Source of the DNA: Mycobacterium sp. DL99
GTDB taxonomy: Bacteria > Actinomycetota > Actinomycetes > Mycobacteriales > Mycobacteriaceae
Reading direction: 5' to 3'
NCBI RefSeq assembly: GCF_004762045.1
Contig: NZ_SJOM01000007.1
Location: 5,667,565 to 5,731,564, forward strand
DNA: 64,000 nt
The notes under the pieces were generated by a model. The model did no database searches, was not told the origin of the DNA, and saw nothing but the letters and a program-made list of their open reading frames with translations. The translations under genes were made by a program, and so were the position numbers. The number at the start of each line of letters is the position of its first letter. The first letter of the stretch is position 1. Positions 24,415 to 33,870 of this stretch are shown here, one piece after another.

Positions 24415-27297
24415 TCACTCGGGGTTTTCTTGCTTCAGCAAATAAGTACGCACCAGTGACCGTGGGCCGGTGTCCCGCAGTAGTGCGCTGGCGGGGCGGG
24501 GACGCACGCGTTGCGGCCACCAGAACCAGCGTCCCAGCAGTGCGGCGATCGACGGAGTCATGAGTGCGCGGACCACGAGGGTGTCCAACAGCAGGCCGAT
24601 CCCGATGGTGGAACCCACCTGTCCGATGATTCGGAGGTCGCTGACCACCATCGACATCATGGTGAACGCGAACACCAGACCCGCGGCCGTCACCACTTTG
24701 CCGCTACCGCCCATGGCCCGGATGATGCCGGTGTTGATCCCGGCGCCGATTTCCTCTTTCATCCGGGACACCAGCAGCAGGTTGTAGTCGGAACCTACCG
24801 CCAACAGAATGATCACGGACATCGCGAGCACGAGCCAGTGCAGATAGATGCCCAGGATGTGTTGCCAGATGAGCACCGACAACCCGAAGGCCGCGCCCAA
24901 CGAAAGCGCAACGGTGCCAACGATTACCAGCGCGGCCACCAGACTGCGCGTCACGATCAACATGATGATGAAGATCAGGCAGAGCGCGGCGACTCCCGCG
25001 AGCAGCAGATCGTAGGTGGCCCCGTCGCGCATGTCCCGGTACGTCGCCGCGGTTCCCGCCATGTGAATCTTGGCGCTCGCCAGAGGAGTCAACTTCAGGG
25101 CCTCTTCAGCGGCTCTGACCACCTTGTCAATTCGCGCGATACCCTCCGGCGTGGCGGGGTCTCCGCGGTGAGAGATGATCAACCGCACCGACTTTCCGTC
25201 GGGCGAGAAGAACAGGTTCATCGCTCGCTTGAAGTCCTCGTTGTTGAAGACCTCCGGAGGCAGATAGAACGAGTCGTCGTTCTGCGCGGCGTCGAAGGCC
25301 CGGCCCATGACGGCGGCGTTCTTGCTGTTCTCATCCATCAGGGCGAGCGTTCCGGCCATGGTGCTGTGCATCGTCAGCATCATGGTCCGCATCATCTGCA
25401 TGGAGGCGATCATCGCTGGGAACTGGGCAACCATCTTCGGCATGAGCGCATCCAGTTGGTCGAGGTTCCGGACAAGGTCTCGAGTCTTGTCGGCAACCGC
25501 GTCGACGCCGTCCATCGCGTCGAAAAAGGACCTCATGGCCCAGCAGTACGGGATGTCAAAGCAATGCGGCTCCCAATACAGGTAATTGCGGATGGGCCGG
25601 AAGAAGTCATCGAAATCCGCAATATGGTCCCGCACCTCCTTCAGCACATCCTCCATCTCGTGGGTGTTCTTCACCAAGCCGTGGGTCATGGTGACGAGCT
25701 TCTGTGTCACGGCGTAGAGACGCTGCATGTTCGCGATCATCTTCGACATGTCGTCGGCCTGTTTGACCAGGTCATTCATGCGATTCTTCTGAAACGGCAG
25801 GAGCTCCACCTGAGTTGCACTCTGCATGCTGAGCAGGAACGGAATCGAAGTGCGGTCGATCGGGGTGCCCTCGGGACGCGTTATTCCCTGGACCCGTGAA
25901 ATCCCGGGCACCGCGAATACGCTTTTCGCGAGTTTGTTCAACACCAGGAAATCCGACGGGTTCCGCATATCGTGATCGGCCTCGACCAACAAAATGTCGG
26001 GTGTCATGCGCGACGGGGGAAAGTGCCGCTCGGCTGCGGCGTATCCGACATTCGCCGGAATGCTGCTGGGCACATACAACCGGTCGTTGTAACTGGTCTT
26101 GTACGCAGGCAGCGCCAACAAGCCGATCAGTGCCACCACCATTGCCGCGGCGAGGATGGGCGCGGGCCAGCGGACGATCGCGGTACCGAGACGCCGCCAG
26201 CGTCGGACGATGATCCTGCGTTTGGGCTCGAACAAACCGAAGCGTCCCCCCAGCGCCAGAACAGCCGGGATCAGGGTCAGTGCCACTGCCACCGCGACGA
26301 CCATGGCCACCGCGGTGGGGACACCCATGGTCTGGAAGTACGGCAGCCGGGCGAAACTCAGGCAGAAGATCGCACCGGCAATCGTCAGGCCTGAGGCCAG
26401 CACCACCTTGGCCACGCTGTGATATGTCGTATAGAACGCCTGCTCGCGTTCCTCACCCGCTTGCCGCGCCTCCTGATACCGGCCGATGAAGAAAATGCCG
26501 TAGTCGGTACCGACGGCGATCCCGAGCGATACGAGCAGATTCACGGCGAACGTCGAGAGCCCGATGATCTGGTGATCACCGAGCAGTGCGACGACACCTC
26601 GCGCCGTCTGGACCTGCATGCCCACCATGACCAGCAGAAGAACTGCCGTGACCACCGAACGGTAGACGAAGAGCAGCATCGTGAGGATCACCACGAGGGT
26701 GACGGCGGTGATCTTGATGATGGATTTGTCGCCGGCATGGTTCATATCCGACGCGAGCGGCGCGGGGCCGGTGACATAGGCCTTGACCCCGGCCGGCGGC
26801 TGTGACCGTTGCACGATGTCCCGGACCGCCTCCACCGATTGGGTGGACAGGGATTCACCCTGGTTGCCCGCGAGATTCAGCTGGACGTAGACAGCCTTGT
26901 TGTCCGGGCTCTGCACACCCGAAGCGGTGAGCTTGTCCCCCCAGTAGTCCTGCACATGCTGCACATGCTTTGTATCGGCTTTCAGCTGCCGCACCAGGTC
27001 GTCGTAATACCTGTGCACATCGTCGCCGAGCGGTTGTTGTCCCTCCAGGACGATCATCGCCACACTGTCGGAATCAGACTCCTGGAAGCTGCGGCCCATG
27101 CGCTGCATCGCCTGGAATGACGGGGCATCCTTGGGGACCAGCGATACGGAGTACTCCCGTCCGACCTGCTCCAGTGAAGGGACAGCGAAGGTCAGGACTG
27201 CCACGATCACCAGCCAGCCGAGAATGATCAGTACCGCGAGCCGATAGATCATCCGCGCGACGAACGGCGGATCGCTGGGCGTCGACTGCTCGCTCAT
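24415..27297 (-). CDS. mmpL: MmpL-family RND lipid transporter (second of a tandem pair)
   Basis: A 960-aa MmpL protein of the MmpL4 type. The first transmembrane segment is near residues 15-40, a large periplasmic loop follows, and the two transmembrane bundles carry Asp-Tyr pairs in VGTDYGIFFIGRYQEARQ and AVGSDYNLLLVSRMKEE, which serve proton coupling in this family. Start ATG 27297 (MSEQSTPSDPP) has GAGGA about 9 nt upstream; the reading frame to 27405 is spurious extension. It is very similar throughout to the preceding mmpL gene and lies 31 nt downstream of it, like the mmpL4a/mmpL4b pair of the glycopeptidolipid locus. Likely role: export of the lipopeptide made by the neighbouring PKS/NRPS genes. 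Confidence 0.93.
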   Translation of the reverse strand: MSEQSTPSDPPFVARMIYRLAVLIILGWLVIVAVLTFAVPSLEQVGREYSVSLVPKDAPSFQAMQRMGRSFQESDSDSVAMIVLEGQQPLGDDVHRYYDDLVRQLKADTKHVQHVQDYWGDKLTASGVQSPDNKAVYVQLNLAGNQGESLSTQSVEAVRDIVQRSQPPAGVKAYVTGPAPLASDMNHAGDKSIIKITAVTLVVILTMLLFVYRSVVTAVLLLVMVGMQVQTARGVVALLGDHQIIGLSTFAVNLLVSLGIAVGTDYGIFFIGRYQEARQAGEEREQAFYTTYHSVAKVVLASGLTIAGAIFCLSFARLPYFQTMGVPTAVAMVVAVAVALTLIPAVLALGGRFGLFEPKRRIIVRRWRRLGTAIVRWPAPILAAAMVVALIGLLALPAYKTSYNDRLYVPSSIPANVGYAAAERHFPPSRMTPDILLVEADHDMRNPSDFLVLNKLAKSVFAVPGISRVQGITRPEGTPIDRTSIPFLLSMQSATQVELLPFQKNRMNDLVKQADDMSKMIANMQRLYAVTQKLVTMTHGLVKNTHEMEDVLKEVRDHIADFDDFFRPIRNYLYWEPHCFDIPYCWAMRSFFDAMDGVDAVADKTRDLVRNLDQLDALMPKMVAQFPAMIASMQMMRTMMLTMHSTMAGTLALMDENSKNAAVMGRAFDAAQNDDSFYLPPEVFNNEDFKRAMNLFFSPDGKSVRLIISHRGDPATPEGIARIDKVVRAAEEALKLTPLASAKIHMAGTAATYRDMRDGATYDLLLAGVAALCLIFIIMLIVTRSLVAALVIVGTVALSLGAAFGLSVLIWQHILGIYLHWLVLAMSVIILLAVGSDYNLLLVSRMKEEIGAGINTGIIRAMGGSGKVVTAAGLVFAFTMMSMVVSDLRIIGQVGSTIGIGLLLDTLVVRALMTPSIAALLGRWFWWPQRVRPRPASALLRDTGPRSLVRTYLLKQENPE

Positions 27298-27328
27298 GCG
27301 GCTGTCCTCACGCGGAAGGACACCATCA

Positions 27329-30217
27329 TCAGGAGCCGCGTTCGTCCGGTAACAGCAGAAGAGACCGGACCAGCGGGCGCGGGCCGGTCGGCCGCAGCAG
27401 TGCACTGGCCGGACGTTGCCGGACCCTCAGCGGCCACCAGAACCAGCGACCCAACAGCGCAGCGATCGAGGGCGTCATGAACGCGCGCACGATCAGGGTG
27501 TCGAACAGCAGGCCGATACCGATCGTCGAACCCACCTGACCGATCGTGCGCACGTCGCTGGCAAGCATCGACATCATGGTGGACGCGAACACCAGCCCGG
27601 CGGCGGTGACCACCTTGCCGCTACCGGCCATCGCGCGGATGATGCCGGTATTGATCCCGGCTTTTATCTCCTCTTTCATGCGCGATACCAGCAGCAGGTT
27701 GTAATCGGAACCGACTGCCAAAAGAATGATCAGCGAAATCGCGAGCACTAGCCAGTTCAATTGAATTCCGAGAATGTGCTGCCAGATGAGCACCGACAAC
27801 CCGAAGGCCGCACCCAGCGAAAGCGCAACCGTACCCACGATGACGAGCGCGGCCACCAGGCTCCGGATCATGATCAACATGATGATGAAAATGAGGCAGA
27901 GCGCCGCGACCCCCGCGATCATGAGATCGTAGGTAGAACCATCCACCTGATCCTTTGCCATCGCCGAGCTGCCGGTGAGATAGATCTTGGCGCTTTCCAG
28001 TGGTGTTCCCTTGAGCGCTTCCTCCGCCGCCGTTTTCAGCGGTTCGACCCGCGCGATGCCCTCGGGCGATGCCGGATCGCCCCGCTGCGTGATGAGCATG
28101 CGCGCCGACTTTCCGTCGGGCGAGACGAAAACGTCCAGGACCTTTTTGAAGTCGTCATTGTCGAAAACTTCGGGAGGGAGGTAGAAGGAGTCGTCGTTCT
28201 GGGCATTGTCGAACGCTTTGCCCATGGCGGTGGCGTTGTTGCCGTTTTCCTCCATCTGACCGAAGATTCCGGCCATGGTGCTGTGCATCGTCAGCATCAT
28301 GGTCCGGGTGCTCTCCATCGTCGCGATCATGGCCGGGAACTGGGCGATCATCTGCGGCATGAGCAGATTCAACTGATCGAGGTTTCCGACGAGCTGGTGC
28401 ATCGTCGACGTGAGCCGATCAACGCCGTCAAGCGCTTCGAACAGCGATTTCAACGCCCAACAGACCGGGATGTTGAAGCAATGCGGTTCCCAGTACAGGT
28501 AATTCCGAAGGGGTCTGAAGAAATCGTCGAAGTCTGCCATGTGATCACGCAATTCGTTGGTGACGTCCTCCAACTCATGAGTTTTGGTGACCATCGCATT
28601 CGTCGTAATGGCGAGCTGCTGCATCAAGCCGTACATCCGCTGCATCGTGCCGATGGTCTTCTGCAGCTCATCAGCCTGGGTGACCAGGTCGTTCATCCGG
28701 GCCTTCTGAAACGGCAAGAGCTGTAACTGACTTGCGTTGCCCGAACTCATGAGGAACGGGATCGTCGTGTGCTTCAGCGGGGTTCCCTCAGGACGGGTGG
28801 CCCCCTGTACCCTCGCGACGCCCGGAACCGCGAGAAGCCCCTTGACCAGTTTGTTCAGCACCAGAAAATCGGCCGGGTTGCGCAGGTCGTGGTCGGCCTC
28901 GATATACAAGATGTCCGGAGCCGTCATCAGCGACTGCGGGAAGTGCCGGTCGGCCGCTGCATACCCTTCATTGGCCGGAATATTCTTCGGCAGATAATTC
29001 TGGTCGTTGTAACCAGGCTGGTATTTCGGTAGCGCCAGCAATCCGATGAGCGATACGGCCAATGCCGTCACGAGAATCGGTGCGGGCCAGCGGACGATCG
29101 CCGTACCCAGGCGCCGCCAACGACGCACGATGATCTTGCGTTTGGGTTCGAACAGTCCAAAACGCCCGCCGAGGGCAAGGACCGCCGGAATCAGCGTCAG
29201 GGCGACCGCAACGGCGACGACCATACCCAGCGCGCACGGGACGCCCAGGGTCTGGAAATACGGCAGCCGGGTGAAACTCAGGCAGTACACCGCGCCGGCG
29301 ATGGTCAGACCCGAGGCCAGGACCACCTTGGCGACGCTGTGATAGGTCGTATAGAAGGCCCTCTCCCGGTCCTCGCCGGCCTGACGCGCCTCCTGATACC
29401 TGCCGACGAAGAAGATGCCGTAGTCGGTTCCCGCCGCGATTCCGAGCGTGACCAACAGGTTCACGGCGTAAGTGGAAAGCCCGATCAACCCTTGATCGCC
29501 CAGGAACGCGACGACTCCTCGAGCCACCTGGAGCTGAGTTCCCACCAGTAGCAGCAGCAGCAGTGCGGTGACGATCGAACGGAAGAAGAAGAGCAGCATC
29601 ACGAGGATGACCGTGAGACTCAGGCCGGTGACCAGGAGCACGGTCTTGTTGCCGCTCTGGCTCAGATCGGCAACAAGGGCGACCGGCCCGGTGACGTAAG
29701 CTTTCACCCCCGGCGGTGGCGGGGTGTTCTTCACGATGTTGCGGACGGATTCCAAGGAATCGGTCGAGGCGGTCTGACCGAGGTCACCGGTGAGGCTCAT
29801 CTGCACGTAGACGGCCTTGTTGTCGGCGCTCTGCGCCGCACCCGCCGTCAGCGGGTCACCCCAGAAATCCTGGATGTGCTGCACATGCGCCGTATCGGCT
29901 TTCAACTGACGGATCAAGTCGTCGTAATAGCGATGCGCATCGTCGCCGAGCGGCTGTTGCCCCTCCAGGACGATCATCGCCACGCTGTTCGAGTTGGATT
30001 CCCGGAAGCTCTGTCCCATGCGCTGCATCGCCTCGAAGGACGGCGCATCGTTGGGAATCATCGATACCGAGTGCTCTTTTTCCACCTGCTCGAGCGGAGG
30101 GACGGCCGCACCGAGGATGTAGGCGATCACCAACCACAGCAGGATGATCGGCACCGCCATCTTGCGGATCATCCGCGGGATGAACGGCGGCTTCTCGGCG
30201 GTGGGTTGGCTGCTCAT
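27329..30217 (-). CDS. mmpL: MmpL-family RND lipid transporter (first of a tandem pair)
   Basis: A 962-aa MmpL protein. It begins MSSQPTAEKPPFIPRMIRKM followed by the first transmembrane helix, and contains AAGTDYGIFFVGRYQEAR and AVGSDYNLLLVSRMKEE with the proton-relay Asp-Tyr pairs. The long periplasmic region includes a coiled segment (LVTQADELQKTIGTMQRMYG) typical of MmpL proteins of mycobacteria. Its ATG overlaps the mmpS stop by 4 nt (30214-30217), so mmpS and mmpL are co-translated. Together with the downstream paralogue it may form a heteromeric exporter in the inner membrane. Confidence 0.94.
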   Translation of the reverse strand: MSSQPTAEKPPFIPRMIRKMAVPIILLWLVIAYILGAAVPPLEQVEKEHSVSMIPNDAPSFEAMQRMGQSFRESNSNSVAMIVLEGQQPLGDDAHRYYDDLIRQLKADTAHVQHIQDFWGDPLTAGAAQSADNKAVYVQMSLTGDLGQTASTDSLESVRNIVKNTPPPPGVKAYVTGPVALVADLSQSGNKTVLLVTGLSLTVILVMLLFFFRSIVTALLLLLLVGTQLQVARGVVAFLGDQGLIGLSTYAVNLLVTLGIAAGTDYGIFFVGRYQEARQAGEDRERAFYTTYHSVAKVVLASGLTIAGAVYCLSFTRLPYFQTLGVPCALGMVVAVAVALTLIPAVLALGGRFGLFEPKRKIIVRRWRRLGTAIVRWPAPILVTALAVSLIGLLALPKYQPGYNDQNYLPKNIPANEGYAAADRHFPQSLMTAPDILYIEADHDLRNPADFLVLNKLVKGLLAVPGVARVQGATRPEGTPLKHTTIPFLMSSGNASQLQLLPFQKARMNDLVTQADELQKTIGTMQRMYGLMQQLAITTNAMVTKTHELEDVTNELRDHMADFDDFFRPLRNYLYWEPHCFNIPVCWALKSLFEALDGVDRLTSTMHQLVGNLDQLNLLMPQMIAQFPAMIATMESTRTMMLTMHSTMAGIFGQMEENGNNATAMGKAFDNAQNDDSFYLPPEVFDNDDFKKVLDVFVSPDGKSARMLITQRGDPASPEGIARVEPLKTAAEEALKGTPLESAKIYLTGSSAMAKDQVDGSTYDLMIAGVAALCLIFIIMLIMIRSLVAALVIVGTVALSLGAAFGLSVLIWQHILGIQLNWLVLAISLIILLAVGSDYNLLLVSRMKEEIKAGINTGIIRAMAGSGKVVTAAGLVFASTMMSMLASDVRTIGQVGSTIGIGLLFDTLIVRAFMTPSIAALLGRWFWWPLRVRQRPASALLRPTGPRPLVRSLLLLPDERGS

Positions 30218-30633
30218 GCGGCCTTCAGCGTGCAGAAGGTGAACGCGCTCGTCCCTTGCCCCGTCCGCTCCGACTTGACCTTGCCATCGACGGTGATGCG
30301 GCAGCCGATGGTGTTACCAGTGCCCTGCGCGATGATGTTGACCATCGCCGTCGTCTCGGACATCGGGAATTTCAACGTCCATGGCAAGCTTGCGTTTTCA
30401 ATGAACTGCGGCTCGGCGTCGACATCGAAATAGCTGATGCTCGCCGTCGTGCCCGGGGAGCCGAACACCTCGTACACCAGCTGCTTCGGGTTGTAGGGCT
30501 TGCGTGCCTCGGTTTCGGTGTCGGAATACGCGGGGCGAATCTCGGAACCGAAGACACCGTGCAGCCGCAGCACCGTGAATCCGCCGGCGCCGAGGACAGC
30601 GAGGATGAGCAGCGGAATCCACAGCCGCTTCAT
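30214..30633 (-). CDS. mmpS: MmpS-family membrane accessory protein
   Basis: A 139-aa protein with one N-terminal membrane helix (MKRLWIPLLILAVLGAGGFT), then a periplasmic beta domain: EVFGSPGTTASISYFDVDAE, LPWTLKFPMSETTAMVNIIA and NTIGCRITVDGKVKSERTGQ. It is close to MmpS4 in length and pattern. I chose ATG 30633, matching the usual MmpS4 start, over an upstream ATG at 30657 that adds 8 residues. MmpS proteins assist their MmpL partners in lipid export. It leads the mmpS-mmpL-mmpL transcription unit. Confidence 0.92.
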   Translation of the reverse strand: MKRLWIPLLILAVLGAGGFTVLRLHGVFGSEIRPAYSDTETEARKPYNPKQLVYEVFGSPGTTASISYFDVDAEPQFIENASLPWTLKFPMSETTAMVNIIAQGTGNTIGCRITVDGKVKSERTGQGTSAFTFCTLKAA

Positions 30634-30989
30634 GACCCCCAAATCACGAACCCCCATCCGCGTCTAGCCCGCCGATTCGGTTGCCGTCGGCACCCCGAAC
30701 CAGCCGTGCGGAGGGGTCACGGCGAACACGCTGCGATTCGGGCAGGATCCGAACCTGACAAGTACAGCATTCAGGCGACCTCCATATCGGTCTATTCCCA
30801 ACGTGATACGGGATCGTAATGCAAACCGCGGGTGCACGATGTGGAACGGAAGTTACCGTTGCTACCGATCGGCGCCGGCTGGACATTCGCTGCGTATCAG
30901 CTGTCGACCGGGCCCGCTCCGGCACTTCCGTCGCCGACGGTCCGGGCATACGGTCAACGTTGTTGTCGCCGTGGGACATACACCGACTC
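30634..30989. other. 356-bp intergenic region upstream of mmpS
   Basis: No convincing gene is seen here. Short frames on both strands lack recognisable domains and plausible starts. The region must hold the promoter of the mmpS-mmpL-mmpL unit and the end of the hydrolase transcript. Around 30770-30840 it is less GC-rich than its surroundings, which fits a promoter, but no clear -35/-10 pair or operator could be defined by eye. Confidence 0.5.
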
Positions 30990-31769
30990 TCAGGCATTGG
31001 CGAAGAACTCCAGGATCGCCGAGTTCACGGTATCCGGCCGTTCGAGGAATCCCAGGTGCCCCGTGTCGGCGATCTCGAGATACCGGCCGTTCGGAAGGGC
31101 CTCTGCCACCTCCGCACCGAGGTGTGGGGGCATCACGAGGTCGTCGGCGAAACCGATCACCAGCACCGATGTGGCGATCGAACGGTATTCGAGCCGCCGA
31201 TCCCGCTCCGGGCCGACGTCATACTGGGCGCGGACTCCCCTGGTCGGCCTGGTGGGCCACATCGTGAAGGTGTCGATCCAGTCCCGAACCGAGTCGTCGT
31301 CGTTCAGAGTCTTTGGCGAAAAGCTTTCCAGCAAACGAAGTTTCGCTTCATATGCCGGCGGGACACGCACGTCTGCACCAGCAAGTTCCAGTTCCGCCTG
31401 CCGAAAGAACTCCCGCGCCCGATCGTTGCGGCCACGCGTGGCCATCAACGCCGCCTGGCTCACCAGTTCCGGCCGGGACAGCATCAGTTCCTGTGCGATG
31501 TAGGAGCCCATCGAGACACCGACGAGCCGGACCGGAGCGACGCCGAGCCGCTCGATCAACTCGGCCGTGTCGGCCACCATCGTCGCGGTGGTTAACGAAT
31601 CGGTATTCGCTGTGGCACCGACACCCCGGTTGTCGAACGTGATGACGCGGTACCCGGCGGCACGGAATGCGGGCACCTGGTGAAGATCCCAGGTGCGTCC
31701 GAGACCGCCTTGGCCGGCGATGAACAGCACCGCCTCACCGTGGCCGCGGTCTTCGTAGGCCAGATTCAT
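30990..31769 (-). CDS. Alpha/beta hydrolase
   Basis: A 259-aa alpha/beta-hydrolase: NLAYEDRGHGEAVLFIAGQG at the start, VITFDNRGVGATAN, the nucleophile elbow LVGVSMGSYIAQEL (G-x-S-x-G), an acid region near VLVIGFADDLVMPP, and TGHLGFLERP, whose His completes the triad. I chose ATG 31769 with GGGGAGA upstream; the frame to 31913 only overlaps the FAAL gene. It lies 22 bp downstream of the FAAL gene and is surely co-transcribed with it. A type II thioesterase or editing hydrolase, or an esterase acting on the lipopeptide, are all possible; the sequence does not decide. Confidence 0.85.
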   Translation of the reverse strand: MNLAYEDRGHGEAVLFIAGQGGLGRTWDLHQVPAFRAAGYRVITFDNRGVGATANTDSLTTATMVADTAELIERLGVAPVRLVGVSMGSYIAQELMLSRPELVSQAALMATRGRNDRAREFFRQAELELAGADVRVPPAYEAKLRLLESFSPKTLNDDDSVRDWIDTFTMWPTRPTRGVRAQYDVGPERDRRLEYRSIATSVLVIGFADDLVMPPHLGAEVAEALPNGRYLEIADTGHLGFLERPDTVNSAILEFFANA

Positions 31770-31791
31770 TCTCCCCGCCCCGCGTTGTCGG

Positions 31792-33540
31792 CTACGCGTC
31801 CAGCCGGGCGAACTGGCCGTGCCGATAATGCTCGACACAGGCCGATCGTCGGACTTTTCCACTCGTGGTGATCGGGATCGAACCGGGCAGCACCGGAACC
31901 AGATCCGCGACACCGAGGCTGTGCGAGTGGGATATCGCCGAGGTCACTTCACGCTTGACGGCGGAGAGTTTGTCCATGGCCTCCTGGTGAGAGTCGCCCT
32001 GCTTTCTGACTTCGATGATCACGACCAGCTTCTCGGTGCGACCGTCCGGAACCGCGATGGCGGCGCACCGGCCCCGGGTGATCTCCTGGATTGTCGCCTC
32101 GATGTCGTCGGGAGAATGGTTGCGCCCGTACACGATCAGCAGGTCTTTGATGCGGCCGACCACGAACAGCTCGCCGCCGGAGTCGAAGCCGAGGTCCCCG
32201 GTGCGCAGCCAGGGCCCCTCGGGGGTGCCGTCCGAGGGCGATACGAGCTGTCCGCCGAACGTGGCCGCGCTCTCTGCGGGTCTGCCCCAATAGCCGGTCG
32301 CGACGTTGTCGCCGTACACCCAGATCTCGCCGACTGAACCGGGCGGGCATTCCACACAGGTATCGGAGTCGACGATGCGGACCATCGGTGACTGCGGCAT
32401 CTGGTAGCTGACCAGGGGTGTGCCGCTGCTGTTTTCGCAACGCCGTGCCACGCCGGCGGTCAGCTTGTCGGATTCGAAACGCACGACGGTCGGTGGTCGA
32501 TCGGGCGGGTTGCTCGTCACGTAGACGGTTGCCTCCGCGAGCCCGTACGACGGGCGGATCACCGCCGGGTTCAGCTTCAACCTCGCAAAGCGGTCGGTGA
32601 AGCGCTCAAGCGTTGCCGGATGCACCCGCTCGGCGCCGGTGATGATGACCAGCACATCGGAGAGGTCATGGCCGGCCAGGTCTTCGTCGGATGTCTTTCG
32701 CACGGCCAATTCGAAGGCGAAGTTCGGCGCGGCGGTGTAGGCACGACTATTGTTTGCCAAAAATTGCATCCACCGGGCCGGTCGTTGCAGAAACGCCATC
32801 GGGCTGGTGAGCACAGCGGGAACTCCCGTCAGCACCGGCGCGCAAACTCCGAGGTACAAACCCATGTCGTGGTAGAACGGCAGCCACGACACAACAGTGG
32901 CGCCGGGCGGAATGACATTTCCGAAGGCGGAAAAGTAGCCGGGCAACAGTTGCCGGAAATTGGCCATCAGGTTTTTGTGCGACATCATCACCCCGGCCGG
33001 GTTCCGCGTGGATCCCGACGTGTACTGCAAATACGCGGTGTCCGGGTGATCGTCGATCCCGGCTCCGGATGGCCCCTTCGGGGCATCGAGATCCAGCAGG
33101 TCGACTTCGACCATCGTCGGAGCCGATCCGCCGGGCTGGGAGGACACGTAGTCGGCTACCACGCCTGCGACCGCAGAGGTGGTGAGGATGACGGTCGGCG
33201 CAGCATCCTGCAGCACAGATCCGACGCGGTCATCGGTGGCGCCCCCCAGAGGCACCGACAGAGGGACCGCGATGAGCCCCGCCTGCATCGCGCCGAAAAA
33301 GGCCACGATGTAGTCGATTCCCTGCGGGGCCAGGATCAGGGCCCGGTCACCCGGCGCCCCGCACTGTTCGAGGTGTCGTGCCAGGTTCCGCGTCCGGCGA
33401 TACAACTGCGCGAACGTCAGGCTCTCCGGAACTCCATCCCAATTATTTTCGTAATCAATAAAAGTAACCGCGGGGTCATCACCTTGAAGACCGGCACGCT
33501 CGTTCAGCAACGTCAGAATGGACGTATCACCCACGGGCAT
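31792..33540 (-). CDS. Fatty acyl-AMP ligase (FadD/FAAL family)
   Basis: A 582-aa adenylate-forming enzyme. The P-loop is YTSGSTRNPAGVMMSH at residues 173-188, and the A5-like motif is PSYGLAEATVYVTS. The FAAL-type insertion segment after it contains VVRFESDKLTAGVARRCENS. The C-terminal subdomain shows LRTGDLGFDSGGELFVVGRI, KDLLIVYGRNHSP, and SGKVRRSACVEHYR with the late Lys. FAALs activate long-chain fatty acids as acyl-AMP and load them onto an ACP rather than CoA. It diverges from the PKS gene (330 bp between starts), as FadD23-type FAALs do next to Mas-like PKSs. Likely role: supply the acyl starter of the lipopeptide. Confidence 0.93.
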   Translation of the reverse strand: MPVGDTSILTLLNERAGLQGDDPAVTFIDYENNWDGVPESLTFAQLYRRTRNLARHLEQCGAPGDRALILAPQGIDYIVAFFGAMQAGLIAVPLSVPLGGATDDRVGSVLQDAAPTVILTTSAVAGVVADYVSSQPGGSAPTMVEVDLLDLDAPKGPSGAGIDDHPDTAYLQYTSGSTRNPAGVMMSHKNLMANFRQLLPGYFSAFGNVIPPGATVVSWLPFYHDMGLYLGVCAPVLTGVPAVLTSPMAFLQRPARWMQFLANNSRAYTAAPNFAFELAVRKTSDEDLAGHDLSDVLVIITGAERVHPATLERFTDRFARLKLNPAVIRPSYGLAEATVYVTSNPPDRPPTVVRFESDKLTAGVARRCENSSGTPLVSYQMPQSPMVRIVDSDTCVECPPGSVGEIWVYGDNVATGYWGRPAESAATFGGQLVSPSDGTPEGPWLRTGDLGFDSGGELFVVGRIKDLLIVYGRNHSPDDIEATIQEITRGRCAAIAVPDGRTEKLVVIIEVRKQGDSHQEAMDKLSAVKREVTSAISHSHSLGVADLVPVLPGSIPITTSGKVRRSACVEHYRHGQFARLDA

Positions 33541-33870
33541 CAGGGTAACGCCGCGGCCGCGGCCGCATATCTGAAAAGCGCGGCAAACTTCAACTGCACC
33601 AAGTGTGCGTCACAGTTATGTCATTTGGCAGTACCGTCGCGCAAACTATTTGCATTCGATTGTATACAGCCGATTGATTGCTCAGATCGTGGGACAACTC
33701 CCCCCAGCGAATCTAGCGTGAATGAAGGTAACCGCCCGCTGAGGACCCCGCGCCGGCGACGGCGGTGGGCGAACACCGGCGTAACTGCGTCGGCTCACCG
33801 TACGGCGCCGGGCATCCGAACCGGTAGCGGCCAGTCCGCCAACCGGCCTCGGGGAGGAGGGCACTTGGCT
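33541..33870. promoter_or_regulatory. Divergent promoter region FAAL / PKS
   Basis: This 330-bp space separates the starts of the two divergent operons of the lipopeptide cluster. It holds a GC-only tract near 33553-33570 (tandem GCGGCC) and a comparatively AT-rich stretch at about 33630-33690, unusual for this window, where the promoters probably lie. The open frame covering it upstream of the PKS start has no recognisable protein sequence. No clear operator was identified. Confidence 0.55.

Noticed and set aside
27298..27405. Longer N-terminus for the second MmpL
   Set aside because: The extension overlaps the 3' end of the preceding mmpL gene. A GAGGA site and an MmpL-like N-terminus support 27297.
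30644..30997. Possible small gene between mmpS and the hydrolase
   Set aside because: The frame has no domain, low-quality composition and no clear ribosome-binding site; it overlaps the hydrolase end and the mmpS start.
32620..33870. N-terminal extension of the PKS frame by 417 codons
   Set aside because: The added sequence overlaps the FAAL gene on the other strand and the intergenic region, has no domain, and lacks a plausible start. A ribosome-binding site and the KS N-terminus support 33871.
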